The notes beneath the pieces were generated by a model, which saw only the letters and a list, made by a program, of their open reading frames with translations, had not been told where the DNA came from and did not search any database. 64,000 bases of DNA from Teratosphaeria epicoccoides. Its lineage: Eukaryota > Ascomycota > Dothideomycetes > Mycosphaerellales > Teratosphaeriaceae. The translations under genes were made by a program, and so were the position numbers. The stretch covers positions 1-64,000 of the forward strand of contig JADDMT010000120.1 of assembly GCA_021401465.1 (NCBI GenBank), written 5' to 3'. The number at the start of each line of letters is the position of its first letter. Positions within the stretch are counted from its first letter, which is position 1. This document shows positions 35,016-47,407 of this stretch, in pieces.

Positions 35016-36620
35016 GTTAGAGGCAGTCTAAGCAGAGATTAGAGTACTCGAGGGCAACTAGACATACGAAACAATAGTTGCACTAAAGGATGCCTACCTA
35101 ATTACGTCAAAATAGGTCTTTCATGTAAAATATAACACCGATATATTAATTAACAAGTTCAAAGCGCGGCTAGTAGCTAGAGGTTTTAGTTAGATCCTTA
35201 TAGTTAACTTTAAGGACACCTTTGCTCTAATAGTCAGACATAATACTATCTAGATTTGTATGGCTATAGTCTACATGAACAACTAGGAGTTATACTAGGT
35301 CGATGTTAATAATGCCTTTACTAAATTAGTCCTAAAAGAACGCATTCTAATGTAAGCTCTACTAGGTGTAAAGGTTAACCTAGGCAAAGTGTTAAAGCTA
35401 CTAAAAAGTCTATATGGCTTAAAGCAAGTAGCTTGAGACTAGCACTAGCTATGTAAGGGAAAGATCAAGAAGATCTGCTTTTGTCAGAGCAAGGTAGACC
35501 CCTGCCTCTTCGTCTATAACACCTAAAAGCTAATGATTTTAGTCTATGTTAATAGTATTACGATTAGATCTAAGAGCATAGGCGATGTAAATTAGTTTAA
35601 GAGCAAGTTTGCGACATTCTTTAAAATTAAGGACCTAGGTAAGGCAACATATCTGCTAAATGTTAGAATAGTTAGAGACTAAAAGGTAGGCACCTTGCGA
35701 CTAGATTAGACCTACTACATTAACAAAGTTCTAGAAGAGCTCATAATGACTAAGGAAAGTGCTATACTAACCTGATTGCTAATAGACAGCTATGATGCGA
35801 TTAGACTATTAGAGCCTAATAATGTTAGAGTAAATCATAAGGAGTACTAGGAGGGTATTAGGAGATAGATATACGTAGGCATTCTAACCTAACTAGACAT
35901 TACGTCCGCACTTAGAAGACTAAGCTAGTACATGTTAGACCTAGCTTAGCATTACTAGCAAGCTCTAAAGAAGCTAGGAAGGTACATGCGCTTAACAAAG
36001 GACCTTAAGATTGTCTATATAGCGAAGGGTTAGAGAACACTAGAAGGATACTCTAACTCTGACTATGTAATAGACAAGACAGATTGTAGATTATTCCTAG
36101 GCAATGTCTACCTACTAGTAGGAGGTCTAGTATCCTAGACAAGTAAGAAGCAGAAGTTAGTAGCTAGATCTACAATAGAAGCAGAATACATAGTAATAGT
36201 AACATGTACGAAGTAGTTATAGTTCCTATGTCAGATTCTCCGAGATATGAAGATAGAGCGACATATTAGCTAGAGCCTGCTTATTAAAGAGGAGATGAAG
36301 TTCGTAATTAGGTCACGTATAGTATAGATGTAAGGAGACAACTAAGCGGCAATTACCCTTACTAGAGATGCACATATAAGCGAGAGGTTAAAGTATATTA
36401 ATGTAGCCTACTACTACTAACGTAATCTGTGTAAGAAGGGAATCATATCTATTAGCTATGTTAAGACCTCTAACATAGTTACTAATAGTCTAACGAAGCT
36501 AAAACTAGGAACCTAGTTTAACAGAGTAGTAGAATAGCTTTAGCTAAGGAAGTAGCTTTTTAGTTCTTATTACGCATATGTCTGCTACTAGATAGTAGTA
36601 CTACGAATACACTAGATAAC
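35016..36620 (+). pseudogene. CopA-1 reverse transcriptase and RNase H
   Basis: Copia-type RT is recognised by FKARLVARGFSQ near 35160, the VDVNNAF segment, LYGLKQ near 35415, and a YVDD box degraded to YVNS near 35550. RNase H follows with TSKKQKLVARSTIEAEY near 36150, KYINVAYYY and the ISYVKTSNIVTNSLTKLKLG end near 36470. Stops are nearly all TAG. The frame ends about 36560; the same RNase H end is at 58930-59331 on the minus strand in CopA-2. Confidence 0.82.
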
Positions 36621-37131
36621 CTACTACCTTAGGAATCTTATTTGTCAATTAAAATCTCCGCTAGTTACATTACCTACAGCCTACACTAGGACTATAAGAA
36701 CTACTACTACTACACTAGGACCGAGAACTCTAACCGCTACATTAAGGCTAAGAACTCTGACTACTAGGCTACAAGCTTGTAAGGGCTAGATCCCCGCTAG
36801 CTCGAGGCCTACTACTAGGACGATACAAGCTTGCTTTAGAAATGTCCGACTAGTTAGAGGTACCTAGACGAATCTGACAAGAGTTAGAGACCTCTAATAG
36901 ATTAGTAAGCATAACCTAAAGATAGTCCTATAAATCGTTATATGTAGTAGCGCGCTCTTAACAGTTAGCCTTAGCAATCCTATATAATGGATCGATGCGA
37001 CTAAACTAAGGAGGAGGAGCTTAAGGAGTAGAAGGCGGCTATAGCCTAGGCCTTTACGTAGTAACTAGAGGGCTTAGACCTATAGAATGCAAACTCTAAC
37101 GCGCTAAATATAGACTCTGACTCTGACGTAG
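36621..37131 (+). other. CopA-1 3' region between RNase H and antisense ORF
   Basis: Part of the roughly 1.8 kb that this copia family carries between RNase H and its LTR. It is collinear with 58347-58870 (minus) in CopA-2. It contains the probable 3' end of the CopA antisense ORF near the right end. No other gene is supported. It stops at the GypA-4 target CGTAG (37127-37131). Confidence 0.65.
37127..37131. repeat. Target-site duplication CGTAG (left) of GypA-4
   Basis: Exact match to 45306-45310. CopA-2 has a single copy at the equivalent point (CTACG, near 58400), confirming the empty site. Confidence 0.93.
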
Positions 37132-37493
37132 TGATACGGTTAATACTAGGGGGCCATTAGAGCCGCATAGGTTCTAATGTCCGCCCTTAGTATATAGTAA
37201 CCCTACTACACATAGTAAGGGGGTCCTTCGTATATACGTTAGCTTGTATGTTGTCTAAGTAGGATTAGTAGTTGACGTAGGATGCCCTTACGTCGCTAAC
37301 CCTACGATACCCCTACGGGGATAGGCTTAGACATGCTTTCCCTAAGTAAGGGGCGTCAGGGGCTATAAGCACCTCTAGCGCTACCTCTGCGATAAGCAGA
37401 AAGTAGCGCTGTCTTGTACCTATTAAAAGGTCGGATTACTCTGTCACACTACAAGATATTTTCATATTATATAGCATATATATATCTATATTA
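37132..37493 (+). repeat. GypA-4 5' LTR
   Basis: 362 bp. Nearly all differences from 44944-45305 are transitions. No tRNA primer-binding site starting TGG is visible right after it. Confidence 0.92.
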
Positions 37494-37542
37494 GTTCTGC
37501 TTTCTCGCCCCTACTTTGCAGTCTAGTAGAGAATACCACGAT

Positions 37543-40500
37543 ATGTCTAGAGTACTACAAACTCGCAACTAATGCGTAGCGAGTACTATCCTAAGCGCCC
37601 GCGATAGCGAAGCTAGCCTAAGTAACTAGCCTGCAGAAGCACCCCCTACAAGCGACACTACATTAAGCGACAGTTCTACTAGAGGCTAATTACGTAGTAG
37701 ACAAGGTAATAGACCCCTCGCATAGGGACCGTAGCTAACCCTAACTATCGACCTAGCCCTTCTAGCCATGATTGTTAATTAGGTCGCGAACTGCCTTGCA
37801 AACTAGAGCTAGAGCCGCACCCTTTCTAGCAGCGACAACAGCGAGGACGACGAGGACGTAGCCATAAGTAGTACTAATAGACTAGCGGACGAAGAAATCT
37901 AGCGAGATTTCACGCTAGGGACTCGCGAAGACAACGTACTAGTAGGCGCAGACCCTCTGCATATGCCTGCGAATCTAGTGCCTAAATTCAGGGCCATAGT
38001 AGGCTAACTAGGAGGCAGTTATAACGCATGTAACCCGAAGCCGTTTAAGGGAGACACCTTGAAGGAGGCTCGAACTTTCTTGTAGGCGTATAAGGTAGTT
38101 TTTGTGCTTAACCTATGCAGATATTCTATAGAGGGCGAACAAGTCGCCTTTAGTGTAATGTAGCTCGAAGAGGATAAGGAACCTCGTAATAAATAGCATA
38201 AGCGGTATGACCTTATGCAGGTCCATGATAGAATATATACGTAGGCAGACTTTCGCTAGTTCTGTGTTAACTAGGTCAAGGATCTAGGGAACTATGCCCT
38301 TACTATGTCTGTCGAGTATAAGAAGGCTAAGCAGGGGAAGGGACAATTAACCTCTAGCTTCGCTACCTACCTCGCTATACTCGAGAGATAGATGCTACCC
38401 TATACTAAGACGTAACGCATGTAGTACCTACTCGTTAAACTTGATGACAATCTTCAGAACATGATCATGACTTTTCATGAACTTCCGACAACCTGACAAG
38501 ACCTTGTGTCCCTTACGACATGTAGAGAGATTACCTTAAAGCGAAATAGAAAATCGGGCAGTAAGGACAATAAGCGTCTAAGCCCTAAGGACCTACTAAA
38601 GGGCCGCTATTACAAGCGCCCTAAGGGTCACGTCTAACGCGGTAGTTCATTCTAGAGGAGTAAGCCCTCTAAGCCTAAAGAAAGTAGCGAGAAGCCTCTA
38701 AGCAGCTACTACATCTATAGAGCGAGGGACTACTAGGCAGCCTGCTATCCTAAACGAAGTAATAGGAAGAAGGTAAGCAAGGTGTCCGAAACCTCCCTAG
38801 AGGGGAGGCGAAAGAAAGACAAGCCCGAAACAACCGAATAGCTACTATAGGTATCTAAGCTGTCTGTTGCTAATAGTGTAGACTCGTGGCCTGCCTAGCG
38901 CCTATCCGGTACGGTCCGAGTTAATAGCTCGCTTAAGCTAGTAGACTATATTTTAGACGACCTTGCGGAGGTTAACGTGATACCCTAGTAAGTAATTGTA
39001 CGGCTCGGTTTAAAGCCGATCCTAGGAGCCCTGCTACCTACTATGAAGTCCTTTTAAGGCGAAGGCGTAGCGGCTTAAGGCGCGTACAACGTGCGCCTCT
39101 AACTTGCGGACTCCTTAGGAGAAGTACGCGAGACTAATAAAGTCTTCTGCGCTAAAGACGTTCCTAATAAGGAGCTCCTGCTCGCTACCCTTAGCGCTAC
39201 AAGCAGGGAGTCGTTGTTAATAGAGCTACTAACAATTAGTTCTACGGCTCTATAGGCAAAGTTCCTATAGTAAGGATGCGTGACGTACATAGCTTCTATA
39301 AGGACATGAAGAAGGTCTAATGTGTGTATGTAGTCCGCATATAGAACGTCAAGGATGACGTTACCCTTCTGCCTAAGTTAGAGGAATACGCTAATATTTT
39401 CGACGTAGAGGCTACGGCCTATGCCTAGGCCCTAGACGCGGAACATGCGATTAACCTTAAGGAGGGTTATAATCCTCTGCATTAACCTCTATACCCTATG
39501 TTAGAATCGTAGCTCAAAACACTTCGAGACTACCTCTACAAGGCGCAAAGGAACGCGTGGATCTGACGAAGCGACAGCGAGGCTAGAGCGTTAGTTATGT
39601 TTGTCCTGAAGAAGGATAACATGCTCTGCCTATACGTTAACTATAGGGGCCTTAATGTAGTAACTTAGAAGAACCGCTACCCCCTACTACTTATTAGCGA
39701 GACGCTTGACCGCCTTAGTCGCGCCGCTATCTTCTTGTCTATCGACTAAAAGGACGCCTACTACTAGATACTAATCCGAAAGGGCGACGAGTAGAAGACT
39801 ACGTTCTAAACGTAGTATAGACACTTTAAGTATACAGTGATGCTATTTAGCTTGACTAACGTACTAGTGACGTTCTAAGCGTATATTAACTAGGCCCTAG
39901 CTAGCCTTGTTAACACCTGCTACATAGTATATTTAGACGATATACTAGTCTACTCTAACTCGAAGGAGGAGCATATTTAGCATCTAAGGATAGTGCTTAA
40001 ACGGCTCCGCAAGTTCGCTCTGTATATAAACCTAAAGAAGTGCTCATTCCTAATAGATAGGATTAAGTTTCTAGGATACATCGTCTCTATAGAAGGAGTC
40101 ATCATAGATGACTAGAGGGTGTCCGTAATCGTAGAGTAGCTATAACTAACTACTCTCCGAGAAGTATAGGTATTCCTAGGATTTACTAACTTCTATCGCA
40201 GATTCATACGATCCTACTCGAAGATTGTGGCTCCCCTTACGGCCCTCGCAAAGGGCGCGATTCGAGGAAAAAAGCTAGGGATAGTGCCTTAGGAGGAGGC
40301 TTAGAGTAAAGCTTTCTCTGAACTTAAAGCAGCTTTTTAAACTACGCCTATACTTTAGCACTTTGACCCTGCTACGAAGATCTAAATAGAGACCGATGCT
40401 TTAAAATTCGTAATAGCCGCAATTATATCGCAGCTCTAGTCACACGAAGGTAGTACGTAATAGTACCTAATTACCTTCTAGTTACAGAAGATATAGGGCG

Positions 40501-42506
40501 CTAAGCTTAACTACAAGACTTACGACTAAGAGCTTTTAGCTATTATTGACAGCTTCAAGGAGTACTAACACTACCTCGAAGGCGTAGCGTACCCTATTAA
40601 GGTGCTTACTTACTATAACAACCTTCGCGGCTTCATAGGCGTGAAGCAGCTAAGTAGTTAGCAAGCAAGGTAGGCGACTTTCCTCGCTAGCTTTAACTTC
40701 GTTATCTAGCATTGTTCTAGAAAGACGAATCTAGCCGATAGTCCTTCGCGACGACTAGACTACGACACTAGGGAGTAGGGTAACTAATAGCTTCTCCCTA
40801 CACTACAAACGAAGCTTGTAGTTTAGGGTAGCGACCTGTCGTTAGCTCCTCTCATAGGTTGACTATAGGTCTAATAGGGCCTCACGGCCTCTACTAGCGA
40901 CAAACCCTCCTATCTAGCGGTTATAGCGACTATGTCTAGCTCGATCTGTGTAGTAGTTAACTAGCTTACATGTAGTAAGTATGCGATGTCTAAAGAACCC
41001 TTTAAAGAGGTCTCGAGACTTATTCAGTAGTTGCAAGAGCGAGAACTAGAGTTAATTAATGAGGGTATAGCCCTCTAGGACACTATAGGCAGTCTAAAGT
41101 ACTAGACTAAGTTAGGCGACTTGTAGTACTTTAACAATAGGCTCTACGTACCTGCTAACTATGCACTCTGTTTGTAGCTCCTCTGTATTTATCATGACGA
41201 TAAACTTGCGGGCCATTTTGGCGTAGAGAAGACGAAAGCGCTCCTCGGACGCAAATACTAGTAGCTAACGCTAGAACAGGATGTCTCTAACTATGTCAAA
41301 TCCTGCTAGACGTGCTAGGTTAGCAAATCTTGGCGCTATTGCCCCTATAGCGATGCTTAGGCGCTCCTACTACTAGAGAGACTATAGCAAGACTTGACTA
41401 TAGATTTCATTACTAATTTGCTGCTAGCAAAGTAGAGAGGCAATGTAGTTAACGCTGTCCTTATAGTAGTCGACTAATACTTGAAAATGAATGTCTTTAT
41501 CCTATGTACGAAAAAGTACATAAGTAGTAAGCTTGCGCGACTACTTTGTGACAAAGTTATACGGCGCTTTAGTGTCCTCTAAAGCATCCTATTAGATCGA
41601 GGTTCTGTCTTTACTAGTAAATACTAGCAAGAATTTGTGTTTAAGGCGCGTGTTAAGTACTACCTAAGTATAGCATTCTATCTACAGACTAATAGTTAGA
41701 CTAAACATATGAACTAGACTCTTAAGTAGTACCTTTAGTGCTACTACGCTAAGAACTAGGATGCCTAGGCTAACGCAATTCCTATAGCGGAATTTGCAGT
41801 TAATAATAGCATGCATGCTACTATACGCATGTCGCTATTTTAGATTCTTTATGGCTTTAATCTAGAGATACACCTAGAACTGCCTTAGGACGAGTCTTCT
41901 AAGGAGAGGGTGCTAGCCGCCACGGAATTAGCGCGGCGTATACGCGAGGTACATTCAGTGCTAATAGAACACTAGAAAAAGGCCTTAGAATCCTAGATTA
42001 AACATAATAGCGCCTATGCTAAACTAATGTAGTATGTAGTTAGTATAAAGGTGTTACTATTAACGAAGAATCTTAAGCTGCAACTTCTAAGTAAGAAGAT
42101 GACGCCAAGGTTCGTCAGACCCTTCTAGATATGCGACGCGATAGGCTTGCAGGCATACTAGCTATTATTGCTATTGTCGTATTATGTGCATGACGTCTTC
42201 TACGTATCTCTACTTAAACTATAGGTATAGCGCAAGGGAGAAGAGCCTGCAGACCTGATGCTAGTAGCAGAAGAGAACGAAGAGTAGGAAGTCAAGGGTA
42301 TTAAGGATAGTATGTAGCGTAAAGGTATAACATACTATCTAGTAAAGTAGAAAGGATATCTACCTAAGTATACATAATAGGTTCTAGCTAAAGACTACAA
42401 GAACACTCTAGAAGCTATTCGTGAATTCAAAGAGTAGAGGAGGCGTAAGTAGGGCTTAAGAAGGTCAATTCATAGGAAGATAAGAGTTTCAGAGCAGAAT
42501 TCTTAA
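37543..42506 (+). pseudogene. GypA-4 gag-pol polyprotein
   Basis: ATG 37543 opens Gag (KPFKGDTLKEARTFL near 38040; RNA-packaging protein). Then come protease about 38850-39110 (LSVANSVDSW, VNSSLKLVDYILDDLAE), RT about 39490-40150 with LYVNYRGLN, PLLISETLDRL and intact YLDD (about 39935), RNase H about 40330-40700 (WIETDA-like start), integrase with His-His-Cys-Cys (YHDDKLAGHF near 41195), LTIDFITNLL and LLDRGSVFTSKY, and a chromodomain at about 42285-42450 (YYLVKWKGYLPKYT). Stop TAA 42504-42506, in frame with RT. Relative to GypA-3 one base is lost between Gag start and RT. Inactivated by dozens of TAG. Confidence 0.85.
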
Positions 42507-42646
42507 CATGTGTATATAGCGCATAACGCGCGAAGTAACAACGAGAAGCAAACGCCCTACTTATACATCATTAATTCCTAAAGGCATACCTAGAATAAAC
42601 CTAAGGAGAACAAGAGACATGCTTAGATTAGCTTCGTAGCTAATGC

Positions 42647-44144
42647 TTAGCGACTACTAGTCGAGGGCTTCCTAACTAAACCCGAAGCAGAAGAGTCTTT
42701 CTTGTTATAGTCTAGTAGGGACTGCCTACCTGCATAGGGTCTACTAAACACCCCGAAGCAACTAGGAGTAACAGGAGTAGCGATACTATAAAGAGAGGCT
42801 AGCATCTTCTTCTTTAGTAGGTTGCAAGGGAGCTCGTCTTTAGAGCCTATAGTAGCTAGAGAGCTAGCGACATCCCTACCGCGCCTAGTCGCGACAACTA
42901 CCTTATCCTTAGCATTAGAAGGCAAAGAGACTTAGGCGCGCTTGCGGCTGTCGCGCTTAGCCCTCGAGATTATCTTGCACTTCTTGACACAAGTGTCGAC
43001 TACATCATTAGACTTAGTGTCTTCCTTAGGCGTAACTAGTATAGTAATACTACAGCGCGAAGGGATCACGTTAGGACCGAAGGTATTCTAGACGTCGTCA
43101 TCCTCCTCATTCTTAAAGATCTAGCCTAGAGGCTTGTACCTTAGCGTCTTAGCGGACGTAGTACGGATCGCAAGTAGGGAAGGTTCGGCTTCCTTGTTGC
43201 TAACCTTAATTTCGGCCCTAGCCTTCTTCTTCTTCTTAGACAGTAGCGTCAAGGCGGCGTAGGCAGTAGCGCTATAATGTGTTAGCTATACGCACGCGAC
43301 AGGATTCGAGTAAGTAACTTACGGCTTAGTCCTTAGGACCGGCTTAGAGGCAGGCTGCCTCTTAGTACGGCGCTAGGGCGTAGCGTTAGCAGCAGGAATA
43401 GTGAATTGCTTGATAACCTTCTTGCGGATTATCCGTGTCTTAAAGTCATTGTTAATAGAGGCAAGGGCCCCGAGTTACTAACACTAATAGCTAGTCGGAT
43501 ATTTCTCGACGCTAACGTTAGCCTAGCGGAGAAGGTTAGCATTCATACTTAGAGGGTACCTACACTATATGCGTACTATAGCGAAGGTCTTAACCCTAAT
43601 AGTTAGCACCTTTAAAATCTTCTAAACTAAGTCTGCGATTAGACCTAGAGAAACGTTTTCGCCTGTTAGTAGAGAGTCGAAGTAAACACTGCTATAAGAA
43701 CAGTTAGTAGTCGCGGTAAAGCACGAGAGGGCGCTAAGTAGGTAGGTAAGTACCTCGCGGTGCTTAGCCTGTAGCCTGTTTATAGTCAGAGTACCTTTAG
43801 TAACCCCCTTGTTACGTGTACTCTAGAAGTCATCGATGTTACAGCAGAGCTAGTTGTACTTACTATATATCTCTTTAGGGAGGTCTTAGCATTTTTTGAT
43901 GCTTGCTATTATAGTTGACATAATTATAGTAGACACTACCCTCATCAAATCTGCTGACGTAGATCTCGGCTACGCTTCGGTTAGTATAAGCTATGCATAC
44001 CTCGCGGGTAGGGGACGCCTTACTAACACGCGGAGGAGAGATATGTGCAGCTTAGCTACTAAGGTTGTTAAGGCATTATTAACATAAGCGACAATTACAG
44101 GTAGAGCGAGTAGCGTTAAACTTAGTCTGTAGCATATAAGCTAT
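42647..44144 (-). pseudogene. GypA-4 antisense ORF
   Basis: Same protein as at 25920-27416, here 1498 nt between the start position (ATA instead of ATG at 44144) and the TAA, so one base is gained. The last 92 codons (42925-42647) are free of stops. Ends 141 bp from the pol stop in a convergent layout. Confidence 0.7.
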
Positions 44145-44298
44145 TATTACTAAGATGAGTTAATTGATCTTGATTAATTGATTAAAGAAGAAGAAGCTCC
44201 GGTTTAGACCCGCAGACATAGCGAGGCGCAGGCTAAGCGAAATGGAAGCGGAGGTTAATGTTAGTGTTTTAGAACAGGAAGTTTAGGAAAGCGACGAG

Positions 44299-44307
44299 GT
44301 TTTTATA
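44299..44307 (-). promoter_or_regulatory. TATA-like box upstream of GypA-4 antisense ORF
   Basis: TATAAAAAC on the minus strand, 155 bp before the start position at 44144. Confidence 0.5.
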
Positions 44308-44943
44308 CCCTCTGACAGCCCCCCTATTGCCTACCGCAACCGTTAAGCTAGTGACTTAAACTACATACGTAGAGTACCTACCTTTAGTTAACTTACAAGG
44401 GGACCGAATAATGCAAGAACAGATAACGCGGCTGTTACGCATGTGCGCTAACCGTACTCGTACTAGTCTACTAGCATGAAAATGTGACGAGACCTAGGCT
44501 AGGAGCGCGCTCCTGCTGTTTTAAGTAGTACGCGTAGAGTGTCTACGCACCTTCCTATAGCCCCTAAGGTTCTACAACACGTTCTTCACAGTCACGACTA
44601 AATAGGGACAGCTAAGCTACTTAGTAAGGCTAGCGCGTATGCTCGCCCTACTATTTCAAAGATTAACTAAAGTACGTACTCGTAGTTTCCTGATATCTCG
44701 ATCTGCATGTAAAGTAGAGGTGTCGCGAAGCTGCCTAACATGTGACGGATTAAAACCTGCCTGAGTTAGTAGCCTCTACCCCGTACTTACTACGAAGGTG
44801 TTAAGGTATGCGTATAACACATGTTACGTAGGCTATCTACCTATTCACTCTTGCGCAGTGTAAGCGTGCTACCTCCTATACCCTATATGTTCCGCGCGTA
44901 TTACTTGGTAAGGCTAGGGACATCCTCATAGGAGGAGGGGCAG

Positions 44944-45305
44944 TGATACGGTTAATACTAGGGGGCTATTAGAGCCGCATAGGTTCTAATGTCCGCCCTT
45001 AGTATGTAGTAACCCTACTACATATAGCAAGGGAGTCTTTCGTACATACGTTAGCTTGTATGTCGTCTAAGTAGGATTAGTAGTTGACGTAGGATGCCCC
45101 TATGTCGCTAACCCCACGATACCCCCGCGGGGATAGGCTCAGACATGCTTTCCCTAAGTAAGGGGCGTTAGGGGCTATAAGCACCTCTAGCGCTACCCTG
45201 GCGATAAGCAGAAAGTAGCGCTATCTTGTACCTATTAAAAGGTCGGATTACTCTGTCACACTACGAGATATTTTCATATTATATAGCATATATATATCTA
45301 TATCA
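44944..45305 (+). repeat. GypA-4 3' LTR
   Basis: 362 bp, TGATACGG to TATCA, preceded by a purine tract. Followed by CGTAG (45306-45310). Confidence 0.93.
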
Positions 45306-45310
45306 CGTAG

Positions 45311-45972
45311 AGTACTATAGCTAGTAGCATACTAACTAATCCTAGGAAAGTTTAGCTTAAGCTTAGTAGACAGCTAAGCAGGAGACAGCATTCTGATGTC
45401 GCTAGAGCGCTAGTCGCGAATACTGCCGACACGCTAGGTAACTCTACACCTAGGGCTAGACGAGGCCTAAGGGGCTAGAGACTCTCTCTGAACTACTCTA
45501 GGAAGAAGTCCTCTATGTCCTAATTAGTAACCAGATCGGTTAGATCATTAACATAAAGGAGTAGGTCACGATGTACATGCTTGTCATACTAATTGTAGTA
45601 GCGTAGCTCTTAATTACGCTGCCTCTCGATGTCGTTCTAGCTAGGCGGAAGTGCCGAAGGAGCTAGATTGTTCCTACTAGGACTCTGACGAGAGTACCTC
45701 GAAGGCCGCTAAAGGGTTAGCAGAGGTAGTAGAGCTAGATTGTTACCTAGCTTGTCTGTACCTAGCTTGTCTAACCTAGTATATAGCAAATACTACCTCT
45801 TCTGATTCTTCTGAAAGCAATTAGTACACAAGCCTTCAAGATAAGGGTTACTCGGATTAGTAGCGCATACGCTATACAGCTTACTATAGTATCTACTAGA
45901 CCTGATCCTATACTAGTCTAAGTATACGCGCCGATTAGAGCTAGCTATAGCGAAGCTAGTAGCAATTAGCAT
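45311..45972 (-). pseudogene. CopA-1 antisense ORF (430-bp internal deletion)
   Basis: The minus strand opens at ATG 45972-45970 and reads MLIATSFAIASSN-like, then a Cys group (SVCATNPSNP, then EGLCTNC with an NQKR stretch), then a single long frame containing YYNQYDKHVHRDLLLYVNDL and DIEDFFLEQFRE. Compared with CopA-2, about 430 bp (a coiled-coil-like part) are missing around 45440. The frame would continue across the GypA-4 insertion into 37131-37040. It is opposite in sense to the copia genes. I do not recognise the family. Confidence 0.6.
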
Positions 45973-46608
45973 AGTACTACTCAGAGTGTTCAGGTTGTAC
46001 TAAGGTAGGACCTAGGTTGTTCGTAAAGGTAGTATACTAATTAGAGACATAATACTAGGTTACTTTATTCTTAGACAAAGGTAGCACCTTATTAAAGCAG
46101 CTAAAGTTATAAGCTTTGTAAAGGAATCGAATATACGCCTAGAGATTACTAAGGTTAAGGGTCAGATGCCTTAAGTCGTCAGAGCTACTAGGAGTTAGCT
46201 ATAGTCAGAGAGGCTAACTATACTAGATAACCTACTAGAGCTCGATAATCTACACAAGCTTTACGTTAAACGAAGTACTATCTAGTAGGATGACTAACAT
46301 ACCTCTCTATAGAGCTATGTTAATATGTTAGAGAAGCTACAGTTAGTGATTAATGATGATAATGAGAAAGATAAGGATAATCGAGAAGGGGAGGGCGACT
46401 TTATACAGAGTTAGGCCTACTTGTAAAAGCAGAGTAATCATATGAATTCGCGAACATGTAAGTAGCAAACATGCTCTAGCGCATTATTCTCTTTTATAAG
46501 AGCATCATTCTAATAGTACAAGCTTGCTATAACAAACATCTTTACTAGTTAGTAGATTAGAAGATAGTAGGAGTACGCTAAATATACTAGTATGTGCCTA
46601 AGTAGGAG
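45973..46608. other. CopA-1 region between antisense ORF start and 3' LTR
   Basis: About 640 bp that should hold the antisense ORF's 5' region. A second minus-strand open stretch exists here (equivalent to plus 49877-50220 in CopA-2), but its frame does not join the main ORF in copy 1. The last 100 bp before the LTR are AT-rich. No other gene is supported. Confidence 0.5.
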
Positions 46609-46871
46609 TGTTAAAATGTGATAGGTAGTTGCATACTAGCCGTACTAAGTTAGTAGTAGTTAGAGTCATGTAGGACCCTAACTCTAACCTCTCTGACTTA
46701 GGTCAGGGGTTAAGGGATATATAACCCTAGCTAGGAAGAGAAGAGTTTTTACCTTCTCTTTAATTAATCTATAACGTTTGTTATATATCTAATACCTAAC
46801 ATGATATATTTATTCTGTAGCTACTTCCTATGCGTAAATCTATTGCCTATATTTAAGGAATTAATTTAACA
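46609..46871 (+). repeat. CopA-1 3' LTR
   Basis: 263 bp, TGTTAAAATG to TTTAACA, a typical copia TGTT...AACA end pair. The matching inverted copy is 49328-49588. Contains a GGGATATATAACCC element that could be its TATA region. Confidence 0.88.
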
Positions 46872-47407
46872 CTATTATTAATTACCTACTACTACAAGTT
46901 AAAGTTAGTTATCTATTAAGTAGCATCTTTTTATATGCTCTAGCTTGTTAAGAGCTATATAATAGAGGTAGTAGTAACTATACTAGTAGTGTTACTAGTA
47001 GCATAGTACATAGCTACTATGTACTAGAATAATAGTAGAGGAGCTCTAGTACTTAATTGCTTGATCCTGCTATAGTTAATAAAGATATAGCGTATAACAA
47101 ATAATAATAAGAGGCACGTAACTAGGGATACAATGAGGCTAGATACTATTTACTTACTTAGTGACGCTAAGCCTATTTAGTAGTCTGCAAGGCCTTATAG
47201 ACCTTCTGTAAGGCCTTGTAGACTCATAGACTATACGTATAGACAGACTACCTAATTTAGTCTACAAAGTTAGTCTATAAAGCAGCTTTGCAGACTTGCT
47301 AAAGGTCCTTAATGTCTTTTACCTAGATCCTGCTTATACTTCCCTAGGCTCTACATTATACCCTGTTATCTTTTCCTACTACTTCCTTTACTTTGTCTAT
47401 AGCTTTA
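46872..47407. other. Unassigned AT-rich stretch beyond CopA-1
   Basis: No coding frame is supported. The last 90 bp (ACCCTGTTATC then TTCCTACTACTTCCTTTAC) resemble GypC-1 near 13708-13745, so it may be a GypC 3' fragment. A strong hairpin lies at 47183-47223. Confidence 0.4.
47183..47223. repeat. Imperfect 15-bp inverted repeat
   Basis: GTCTGCAAGGCCTTA (47183-47197) pairs with TAAGGCCTTGTAGAC (47209-47223), one mismatch, 11-bp loop. Purpose unknown. Confidence 0.6.

Larger units (their letters stand above)
37132..45305 (+). mobile_element. GypA-4, full-length Ty3/gypsy chromovirus
   Basis: 8174 bp, TG...CA ends, exact CGTAG duplication, and an empty-site comparison in CopA-2. Order: 5' LTR 37132-37493, gag-pol 37543-42506, antisense ORF 44144-42647, spacer with TATA box and 14-bp palindrome, purine tract 44930-44943, 3' LTR 44944-45305. 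Confidence 0.95.
1301..46871 (+). mobile_element. CopA-1, Ty1/copia element split by three insertions
   Basis: The copia sequence is recovered in order as 1301-3013 (leader, Gag), 11190-13256 (protease remnant, integrase), 35021-37131 (reverse transcriptase, RNase H, 3' region) and 45311-46871 (antisense ORF, 3' LTR). The gaps are GypA-2, GypC-1 and GypA-4, each with an exact 5-bp duplication at the join. Domain order PR-INT-RT-RNH is diagnostic of copia. The summed length is about 7.5 kb, long for copia, because some 1.8 kb lie between RNase H and the LTR. The 5' LTR was not found; it may have been lost or lie left of GypA-1. Compared with CopA-2, about 430 bp are deleted near 45440. Confidence 0.85.

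Noticed and set aside
46872..47407. CopA 5' LTR or a second LTR right of 46871.
   Set aside because: No resemblance to the 263-bp CopA LTR; the similarity near 47320-47400 is to GypC 3' sequence and is weak.
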